The translations under genes were made by a program, and so were the position numbers. Under the pieces are notes generated by a model. It saw only the letters and a program-made list of their open reading frames with translations, did not search any database and was not told where the DNA came from. A DNA stretch of 5,283 bases, taken from assembly GCA_964474655.1 (NCBI GenBank), contig CAYYTU010000141.1, positions 1 to 5,283 of the forward strand, read 5' to 3'. Origin of the DNA: CAYYTU01 sp964474655. GTDB taxonomy: Bacteria; Chloroflexota; Anaerolineae; B4-G1. Of the stretch, positions 1 to 5,283 are shown in pieces. Numbering within the stretch: the first letter of the stretch is position 1; each line of letters starts with the position of its first letter.

Positions 1-1
1 A

Positions 2-382
2 CACGTCTTGTCGATCGAGGACAATCCGGTCGATGCCGAGCTTATCCAGGAGAAGCTGGCAGAGGCGCAGCAGATTGGTTGGGATCTGCCGCGCTTCGAG
101 GTCGAGCACGTGGCACGATTGGAGACGGCTCTGGCCCGTCTGTCCGATGGGGCGTTCGACGTGGTGCTCAGCGACCTCGACCTGCCCGATAGCCGGGCGG
201 GTGAGACCGTGGCCACGCTGCGCGAACACATCCCCCAGATGCCCCTGGTGGTGCTGACGGGCCGAGAGGACGAGGTACTGGCCCAAAAGAGCGTCCGCGC
301 CGGGGTGCAGGACTACCTCTACAAGAACGAGGCCACGGGTAGCCTGCTGGCCCGCACGCTGATGTACGCCATCGAGCGGCAG
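2..382 (+). other. N-terminal receiver (REC) domain of the kinase, start missing
   Basis: The residues needed for phospho-acceptance are all present: the acidic pair E4-D5 in IEDNPVD, the phosphoacceptor D56 (codon 173-175) in SDLDLPDS, the switch residue T84 in VVLTGRED, and K106 in YLYKNE. The domain should therefore be chemically competent to take phosphate. Its position before the sensor domains, rather than after the kinase, suggests that it acts as an input, receiving phosphate from a separate kinase. That role is inference. Only the first few residues of beta strand 1 are lost at the window edge. The EDNPVDAEL and LDLPDS wording is typical of receivers fused to PAS/GAF kinases or diguanylate cyclases. 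Confidence 0.93.
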
Positions 383-3300
383 CAGATTCACGGCGAACTG
401 GAGCAGTGCGTCGAGGAGCGCACGGCAGAGCTGAAAGATAGGGAGGAGCATTACCAGAGCCTGTTTGAGAACGCCCCCATATCCATCTGGGAGGAGGACT
501 TCTCCGCGGTCAAGGAAAGGATTGACGACCTGCGAGATTCCGGCGTGCGTGATTTTTCCACCTATTTTCGACAGCACAGCGAGCTGGTGAAAGAGCTAGC
601 GGCGCAGGTAAAGGTGTTGAACATAAACCGACGCACATTGGAGATATATGGAGCCAAAGATAAGAGCGAGTTCTACCAAGGCCTGAACGAAGTTTTCGGT
701 GAGGCATCTTACGAGGCCTTTATCGACACATTGTGCGTCATCGCTGACGGGGACACAGAATTCGCGAGCGAAAAGACGGACCAGACGCTAGAAGGGAAGG
801 ATATTGAGGTCGACCTACAGTGGAGCGTCGTGCCGGGCCACGAGGATACGTACTCAAAGGTGCTCGTCTCAATAGCGGATATCACCGAGCGCAAGCAGGC
901 CGAGAAGCGGATGGAGCACCTCAACCGTGTGCTGCGCGCCGTCCGCAACGTCAATCAGCTCATCACTCAAGAGACAGATCGCGACCGGCTGCTCCAGGGA
1001 GCTTGTGACAACCTGACAGAAACACGTGGCTACCAGAGCGCCTGGATCACCTTGACCGATCAATCCGGGGCGCTGATAGCAACTGCTGAGTCCGGCCTGG
1101 GGGAGGACTTCCTCCCTCTCGTCGAACGAATGAAGGACGGTCACTTGCCCCTCTGTGGAGAGCGTGTGCTGGCGCAAACGGGCATGTTGTCCATTCCTGA
1201 TCCGGCCTCCTCTTGCCCTGAGTGCCCTCTGTCAAATAACTACAACGATCATGGCGCTCTGTTCGTCCGCCTGGAACACGGGGGCCAGGTCTACGGTTGG
1301 CTGACGGTCTCCCTCCCGCTTCCCTTCATCAATGTGGACGAAGAGAGTAATCTGCTCCAGGAGGTGGCCGGGGATATCGCCTTCGCCCTGCACGACATCG
1401 AATTGAAGGAAGCACACCGGCAATCTGTAGAGGCATTACGGCAGAGTGAAGAGCGGCTCCGAATAGTTCTGGAGAATCTGCCCGGCGGCGTCTTCGCCCA
1501 CGACTTCGACGGAAATCTGTTGCTCGTCAACGAGGCCGCTTGCCGCAACACGGGCTATTCACGTGAGGAGTTACGCTCCCTCTCAGTGGCGGACATCGAC
1601 CCCGGTAGCCGCACGCGAGATGATCGCTCCCGCCTATGGCATCGACTTGACGCCGGCGAGCACGCCACGTTCGAAGCGACCCTCGTGCGGAAAGATGGCT
1701 CGCGTTACCCGGCCGAAATCCACCTGAACGCCGTCACGCTGGACGGGCAGCCCATCATCCTGGCCCTCGCTTTCGATATCACCGCGCGCAAGCAGATGGA
1801 GGAGGAGATCGAAGGCGAACGCGCCTTTCTGGCCGCAGTGATCGACAACATCGAAGAAGCCGTGATAATCTGCGACGATGAAGGGCGAATCACCCGGTTC
1901 AACGAGGCAGCGCGGCGATTGCACGGGGTGCCCGAGCAGCCGATCCCGCCGGATCAATGGGCCGAGTACTACGACCTGTATCGAGAAGACGGAACGACGT
2001 CACTTTCTAAGGAGGAGATCCCTCTCTTCCGCGCCTTGCAAGGTGAGCGCGTTCACAATGCAGAGATTGTAGTAAACCCCGAACACGGCGAGCCTCGCTC
2101 TTTGGTCTGCAATGGCCAAGCGATGGTTGATGAATCCGGCCAGCTGACCGGCGCGGTCGTTACTATGCACGACGTCACCGCGCGCAAACAAGCGGAGAGG
2201 GAATTAAGACAGCTGGCCGCCGTCGTGGATCTATCCCCCGATGACATTGCCATCACTGATATGGAAGGTAAGATCACTTACGCCAATCCGGCGATGGCAT
2301 CCCTGCATGGTCTGGATAAAGCCGAGGAGGCAATTGGCACAAACGCCTTTGAGTGGTTCGTATCTCCAGATAAAGCCCAGGCTGCAATGCAAGAAACGCT
2401 GGAAAAAGGCGGCATCACCAATCGAGAATTCGAGATTCTCAACAAACGAGGTGAATCAGTTCCGGTAGAGATGAGCGTGACCGTCTTGTGGGATGAGAAC
2501 GATCAACCGACAGGCTTTGCAGCAATCACCCGCGACATCACCGCGCGCAAACGGGCAGAAGAAGCGCTGCGCGAGAGCGAGCAGTGGCTCTCCACAACTC
2601 TGAAGAGCATCGGCGATGCCGTGATCGCTACCGATGATAAAGGACAGATTCGCCTGATGAACCCAGTCGCCGAGTCCTTGACCGGATGGGATGAAGCGGA
2701 AGCCCTCGGGCAGCCCTTAGAGGATATCTTCCACATCGTCAACGAACGGACGGGCGCACAGGTCGAGAGCCCCGCCAGTAAAGTGTTCCGCGAAGGTAAA
2801 GTTGTCGGCTTAGCCAATCACACCGCCTTGATCAATCGGAACGGTAGAAAATACTCGATTGCGGATAGCGCGGCGCCGATAGAGGATCAAGATGGAAACA
2901 TCATAGGTGCCGTGCTTATCTTTCGAGACGTCACTGAGCGTAGGGAGAGGGAAAAACGCCTGGCATTCCAGTCGCTGCTCCTGGATCAGATCCAGGATAT
3001 GGTGACTGCCACGGACCTGGAAGGGCGAATCACGTATGTCAATCAGGCGGAATGTCGAGCCTTTGGAAAAACCGCCGATGACCTGATTGGACAGCACATC
3101 AAGCATTATGGAGAGGACGCCAGACGCGGCGCGACGCAGCAGGAGATCATTGAGACCACCCGAACCGAGGGGGAATGGCGCGGGGAGGTGGTCAACGTCA
3201 CCGATAATGGCCGCGAGATCGTGCTCGATTGCCGCACCCGGCTATTACACAATGAGCACGGTGAGCCGGTCGGCATGGTAGGCATCAGTACGGACATCAC

Positions 3301-4780
3301 CGAGCGCAAGCGGATAGAAGAAGAACTGGCGCTCCAGAGCCAGCTGTGGGATGCGCTCATGGCCAACACCCCAGACCTGGTCTATTTCAAGGACGCCGAT
3401 CATAGCATCATCAGAGCCAGTCAGGCCTACGCTGACGCCGTCGGTTTAGACGTAGAAGAGGTCGTCGGTAAGACGACCGCCGAGCTGTGGCCGCACGAGG
3501 CAGAGGAGATCATAGCCGACGAGCGGCGCGTTCTCGCCGGTGATCCCCTCCTACAGAAGGAAAGAGAGGTAACCACCGCCAGCGGCGAATCGCGCTGTTA
3601 CCTGCTGACCAAGGTCCCCATCTACCAAGACAACGAAGTGATGGGCTTTTTCGCCACCGACAAGGACATAACCGAGCGGAAGCGGGTGGAGGAAGCCCTG
3701 AAGGAATCTGAGGGCAAACTCAGAGGCATACTTTCCTCTATGGTCGATCTCGTCTTCGCCCTTGACCGTGAAGGCAGGTACACTTACTACCACACTCCTG
3801 ATTCTGGTGCAGCCCTTTACGCTTCACCGGACAAGTTTATGGGAAGGAAATTTGTCGAGATCATGCCTGCGCGGCTGCGCGACCTTTTCACCGAGGCCTT
3901 TGATAAGAACCAGGAAGGAGAGACAGCCGATTGTGAGTACTGGCTTGAGATGGACGGTGAGCGGCGATGGTTTTTCGCCAAGTTATCGCCCAGGATCGTA
4001 GAGGGCGATTTCGTCGGCTCGGTGGCAGTCGTGAGAGATATCACCAAACGCAAGCGAGCGGAGGAGGAAATTGAGCGCCGAGCAGCGGAACTCAAGCGCA
4101 GCAACCGTGATCTAGAACAGTTCGCTCACGTCATTTCCCACGATATGCAGGAACCGCTGCGCACGGTGACCGACTGGCTGCAATTGCTGGAGGATCGCTA
4201 CCGGGGCGAGCTGGACGAGAAGGCCGACAAATACATCGACTACGCCGTCGACGGCGCCGAGCGGATGCAGGCGATGATCAAGGCCTTGCTAGAACTATCG
4301 CGGGTAGGGACGGAGGGCAAGGAGCCTGCGCCAACCGAGGTCGAGGCGGTGCTCGAGCGCACGCTGAAGGTCCTGAGGCGAACGATCGAGGAAGCCGAGG
4401 CCGAAGTGACCCACGACCCCCTGCCCACGGTGATGGCGGACGAGGCCCAGCTGGCCCAGGTCTTCCAGAATTTAATCGCCAACGCCATCAAGTTCCGCAA
4501 GGAGGATGTGCCGCCGCGGGTGCACGTCTCGGCGGAGCGTGAGGGCGACGAATGGGTCTTCTCGGTGGCGGACAACGGCATCGGCATCGATCCGCAGCAG
4601 GCCGACCGCATCTTTCAGATCTTCCAGCGCTTGCACACGCGGGAGGAATACGAAGGCACGGGCATCGGGCTGGCGCTGTGCAAACGCATCGTGGAGCGCC
4701 ACGGCGGGCGCATCTGGGTCGAATCGGAACCGAGCGAGGGGAGCACGTTCACCTTCACGCTGCCGACACAGGATGGTTAG
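2..4780 (+). CDS. Multi-sensor hybrid histidine kinase (REC-PAS-GAF-PASx7-HisKA-HATPase_c), 5' partial
   Basis: This is a cytoplasmic sensor kinase that should autophosphorylate on a histidine and pass the phosphate to a response regulator. Residues are numbered here from the TTG at base 8. The domain order is receiver 1-125, coiled-coil linker 126-146, PAS1 147-300, GAF 302-468, PAS2 480-597, PAS3 608-727, PAS4 736-848, PAS5 858-979, PAS6 985-1101, PAS7 1111-1225, PAS8 1235-1349, HisKA about 1360-1430 and HATPase_c about 1475-1589. Seven PAS domains end in a DIT/DVT-[EA]-R-[KR] linker and PAS8 ends in DITKRK. The frame is open to the left edge, and codons for His and Val precede the TTG. That TTG encodes a residue of the receiver's first beta strand, so the true start lies upstream. 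No transmembrane segment is visible, and no response regulator or partner gene follows. The specific signal and target cannot be read from the sequence. Domain family calls are secure; exact domain edges are approximate. Confidence 0.95.
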   Translation, partial: HVLSIEDNPVDAELIQEKLAEAQQIGWDLPRFEVEHVARLETALARLSDGAFDVVLSDLDLPDSRAGETVATLREHIPQMPLVVLTGREDEVLAQKSVRAGVQDYLYKNEATGSLLARTLMYAIERQQIHGELEQCVEERTAELKDREEHYQSLFENAPISIWEEDFSAVKERIDDLRDSGVRDFSTYFRQHSELVKELAAQVKVLNINRRTLEIYGAKDKSEFYQGLNEVFGEASYEAFIDTLCVIADGDTEFASEKTDQTLEGKDIEVDLQWSVVPGHEDTYSKVLVSIADITERKQAEKRMEHLNRVLRAVRNVNQLITQETDRDRLLQGACDNLTETRGYQSAWITLTDQSGALIATAESGLGEDFLPLVERMKDGHLPLCGERVLAQTGMLSIPDPASSCPECPLSNNYNDHGALFVRLEHGGQVYGWLTVSLPLPFINVDEESNLLQEVAGDIAFALHDIELKEAHRQSVEALRQSEERLRIVLENLPGGVFAHDFDGNLLLVNEAACRNTGYSREELRSLSVADIDPGSRTRDDRSRLWHRLDAGEHATFEATLVRKDGSRYPAEIHLNAVTLDGQPIILALAFDITARKQMEEEIEGERAFLAAVIDNIEEAVIICDDEGRITRFNEAARRLHGVPEQPIPPDQWAEYYDLYREDGTTSLSKEEIPLFRALQGERVHNAEIVVNPEHGEPRSLVCNGQAMVDESGQLTGAVVTMHDVTARKQAERELRQLAAVVDLSPDDIAITDMEGKITYANPAMASLHGLDKAEEAIGTNAFEWFVSPDKAQAAMQETLEKGGITNREFEILNKRGESVPVEMSVTVLWDENDQPTGFAAITRDITARKRAEEALRESEQWLSTTLKSIGDAVIATDDKGQIRLMNPVAESLTGWDEAEALGQPLEDIFHIVNERTGAQVESPASKVFREGKVVGLANHTALINRNGRKYSIADSAAPIEDQDGNIIGAVLIFRDVTERREREKRLAFQSLLLDQIQDMVTATDLEGRITYVNQAECRAFGKTADDLIGQHIKHYGEDARRGATQQEIIETTRTEGEWRGEVVNVTDNGREIVLDCRTRLLHNEHGEPVGMVGISTDITERKRIEEELALQSQLWDALMANTPDLVYFKDADHSIIRASQAYADAVGLDVEEVVGKTTAELWPHEAEEIIADERRVLAGDPLLQKEREVTTASGESRCYLLTKVPIYQDNEVMGFFATDKDITERKRVEEALKESEGKLRGILSSMVDLVFALDREGRYTYYHTPDSGAALYASPDKFMGRKFVEIMPARLRDLFTEAFDKNQEGETADCEYWLEMDGERRWFFAKLSPRIVEGDFVGSVAVVRDITKRKRAEEEIERRAAELKRSNRDLEQFAHVISHDMQEPLRTVTDWLQLLEDRYRGELDEKADKYIDYAVDGAERMQAMIKALLELSRVGTEGKEPAPTEVEAVLERTLKVLRRTIEEAEAEVTHDPLPTVMADEAQLAQVFQNLIANAIKFRKEDVPPRVHVSAEREGDEWVFSVADNGIGIDPQQADRIFQIFQRLHTREEYEGTGIGLALCKRIVERHGGRIWVESEPSEGSTFTFTLPTQDG
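446..910 (+). other. PAS1, divergent PAS domain with a long helical insert
   Basis: This domain opens with a normal PAS cap and first strand (HYQSLFENAPISIWEEDF, residues 148-165). It then carries a long, charged, probably helical stretch (about residues 166-200) before the expected NINRRTLEIYGA segment near 205. It closes with a DITERKQAE linker at residue 291. A typical PAS domain is roughly 110 residues; this one spans about 145-155. The ISIWEEDF...VK...F..YF...ELV pattern recurs, as I recall, in a recognisable subclass of PAS domains in multi-domain kinases, so the insert is probably native and not damage. The ligand is unknown. Its DNA is clearly less GC-rich than the receiver just before it. 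Confidence 0.8.
911..1411 (+). other. GAF domain with a conserved-looking cysteine cluster
   Basis: Residues 302-468 form a GAF_2-type domain. It begins MEHLNRVLRAVRNVNQLIT, continues through GACDNLTETRGYQSAWI, and ends EVAGDIAFALHDIELKE. Cysteines C383, C403 and C406 lie in the loop region LCGERV...SSCPECPLSN, with another at C333. The closing strand LEHGGQVYGWLTVSLP is typical. The domain lacks the Cys-His pair and surrounding sequence of bilin-binding GAF domains, so it is unlikely to be a photoreceptor. The CPECP motif could hold a metal or act as a redox switch, but that is inference. Confidence 0.85.
1445..4045 (+). other. Tandem array of seven PAS domains (PAS2-PAS8)
   Basis: There are seven consecutive PAS units of about 110-130 residues. 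Each starts with a cap helix and a strand such as GVFAHDFDGN, AVIICDDEGR, DIAITDMEGK, AVIATDDKGQ, MVTATDLEGR, LVYFKDADHS or LVFALDREGR. Each closes with a DIT/DVT linker, at residues 590, 722, 843, 974, 1096, 1220 and 1344. Successive linkers are 132, 121, 131, 122, 124 and 124 residues apart. None contains a LOV-type flavin-binding NCRFLQ motif, and no heme or cofactor signature is evident. The units differ substantially from each other in sequence, so they are not a recent simple expansion. They probably serve as ligand sensors and as a signal relay toward the kinase helices. Confidence 0.9.
4076..4774 (+). other. Kinase core: phytochrome-type HisKA plus HATPase_c
   Basis: The phosphoacceptor is H1378 (codon 4139-4141) in the H box FAHVISHDMQEPLR. 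The N box is QVFQNLIANAIKF, with the catalytic Asn at N1492. The G1 box is DNGIGID (D1522, G1524, G1526). The F-box region is IFQIFQRLH, and the G2 box is GTGIGLALCK (G1550-G1554). All ATP-binding boxes are present and correctly ordered, and the domain closes with EGSTFTFTLP just before the stop. The HDMQEPL form of the H box is that of the phytochrome/cyanobacterial class, not the common HDLRTPL. I see no substitution that would disable autokinase activity. Confidence 0.95.
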
Positions 4781-5283
4781 TTATATAGGGCCAATATCTT
4801 CACGAAACCTGGAATTTGGGGGATAGCGACGGCAGCAGCGGCGCCCGGCGGCCCGCGAGGCAACGACGTCGCTCCCCAGGCGAAGTTGAAGGCGCTTCTG
4901 GCAGGTGATCAGCCCGAAGAAGAGGAGATAGAGGCAGAAGTGGCCGAGTTGCCATTGCTTATTGGGGCAGACGGGGTGATGGTGCCTTTTCGACCGGAAG
5001 GTGGTCAACCCGGAGGGCGCACGGTCTGGCGCGAAATCAAGGTGGGGGTCCTGGCGCGGTTGGGAAAGCGGGTAACCAAGACGAGGAAAACGGTCACCGA
5101 GTTGTTGCGCAGGCGGCTGGTGGTCGTGCGGGGAGACATAGACACGTTCGGGCCCTTGCTGTGGCTTGAGTCGGTGCGTCAAGGCCTCCTCACGGCTGAG
5201 ACCGTGGTGTGGTTGAGTGATGGAGGACGAGGATTCTGGGGGCTGTTTCACGAGCAATTCGAGGCGTATGCTCACGGCATCCT
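4781..5283 (+). mobile_element. Insertion-sequence remnant next to the kinase gene, left end lost
   Basis: The element is recognised only by the transposase fragment it carries. I see no terminal inverted repeat or target-site duplication between the kinase stop codon and the start of the similarity, and no room for the 5' part of the transposase gene. The left boundary is therefore a deletion or recombination joint somewhere in 4781-4885. The right end is outside the window. The kinase C-terminus looks complete, so the element did not truncate that protein. Confidence 0.6.
4811..5283 (+). pseudogene. DDE transposase fragment, probably ISKra4-like; N-terminus missing, C-terminus beyond the window
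   Basis: The frame that starts right after the kinase stop stays open to the right edge. From about 4886 its translation resembles the catalytic region of a large DDE-type transposase. Recognisable pieces are LPLLIGADGVMVPFRPEGG (4949-5005), WREIKVGVLARLGKR, RRLVVVRGDID, LWLESVRQG and VVWLSDGGRGFW (to 5239). The likely first catalytic Asp is in GADGVM (codon 4970-4972) and a second in LSDGG (codon 5219-5221). The remaining acidic residue would lie beyond the edge. Full-length relatives carry well over 100 residues before the GADGVM motif, including DNA-binding segments. Only about 100 bases separate this region from the kinase gene, so the N-terminus is lost. No ATG precedes 4979. A GTG at 4940 follows an AGGAG by 12 bases, but starting there would give a catalytic fragment only. 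Between 4811 and 4885 the reading frame of any homology is uncertain. ISKra4-like is my best family guess; transposase identity is firmer. Confidence 0.78.

Larger units (their letters stand above)
878..4054 (+). repeat. Dispersed family of eight 18-base PAS-linker repeats (DIT-x-RK)
   Basis: Eight near-identical 18-base segments close the PAS domains, starting at 878, 1775, 2171, 2534, 2927, 3293, 3665 and 4037. The consensus is GAYRTCACCGAGCGCAAG, with GCGCGC in place of GAGCGC in the three copies at 1775, 2171 and 2534. They encode D-[IV]-T-[EAK]-R-[KR]. Protein-level constraint on the PAS-to-helix junction explains them, yet nucleotide identity between copies is also high. They all lie in the same reading frame, so exchange between copies would delete or duplicate whole sensor modules without a frameshift. 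Confidence 0.85.

Noticed and set aside
869..1177. Antisense and alternative-frame ORFs of 60-123 residues inside the kinase gene
   Set aside because: The kinase frame has continuous domain homology across this whole span. None of the shadow translations shows a domain, a ribosome binding site or a plausible composition.
911..1411. Phytochrome-like bilin-binding GAF domain
   Set aside because: The kinase core is of the phytochrome class, but the GAF lacks a Cys-His chromophore site and no PHY domain follows.
1445..4045. LOV-type light-sensing PAS domain
   Set aside because: No PAS unit contains the flavin-binding NCRFLQ-like motif. The Cys in PAS2 (NEAACRNTGY) is in a different context.
4506..4826. 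ORFs in other + frames over the kinase 3' end (4506-4826 and 4552-4788)
   Set aside because: Both overlap the HATPase_c domain in alternative frames and encode Arg/Ser/Ala-rich low-complexity protein typical of GC-rich shadows.
4781..4830. Rho-independent terminator after the kinase stop
   Set aside because: No stable GC-rich hairpin followed by a T run is visible in this short stretch.
4781..5275. Antisense ORF of 164 residues
   Set aside because: It lies opposite the transposase-like frame. Its translation is rich in Pro, Gln, Arg and Ser with no recognisable domain, whereas the + strand has clear motifs. It is a shadow ORF.
4778..5282. TAG readthrough giving a kinase-transposase fusion
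   Set aside because: The two frames coincide, which happens one time in three by chance. The kinase ends at its normal C-terminus and nothing suggests recoding at the stop.

Overview
The window holds the 3' portion of one very large signalling gene and, about 100 bases behind it, a fragment of a transposase gene. The big gene fills bases 2-4780 on the + strand and is cut off by the left edge. It encodes a soluble hybrid histidine kinase of at least 1592 residues: an N-terminal receiver domain, a first divergent PAS domain, a GAF domain, seven more PAS domains in tandem, then a phytochrome-type HisKA domain and a HATPase_c domain with all the expected boxes. I see no membrane segment or signal peptide in the part shown.

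Layout: 2-382 receiver; about 446-910 PAS1 with a long helical insert; 911-1411 cysteine-containing GAF; about 1445-4045 PAS2 to PAS8; 4076-4774 kinase core; stop codon at 4778-4780. From 4781 to the right edge there is an open frame with no stop. Its translation, most clearly from about 4886, looks like the catalytic region of a DDE transposase (probably ISKra4-like). The usual N-terminal part is absent, so it is best read as an insertion-sequence remnant abutting the kinase gene. It continues past the right edge.

Working model (inference): phosphate from another kinase, or binding of a partner, acts on the N-terminal receiver. The chain of eight PAS domains and one GAF domain adds cytoplasmic signals, and the C-terminal kinase phosphorylates an unseen response regulator. 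No partner gene is visible.

Organism: GC-rich bacterial DNA, uneven from about 45% to 70% between sampled 60-base lines. Receiver-first multi-PAS/GAF kinases next to this kind of transposase are the sort of content I associate with Chloroflexota and other environmental bacteria with large two-component repertoires. This assignment is weak, because no phylogenetic marker gene is present. I found no RNA gene, CRISPR array, terminator or convincing promoter.
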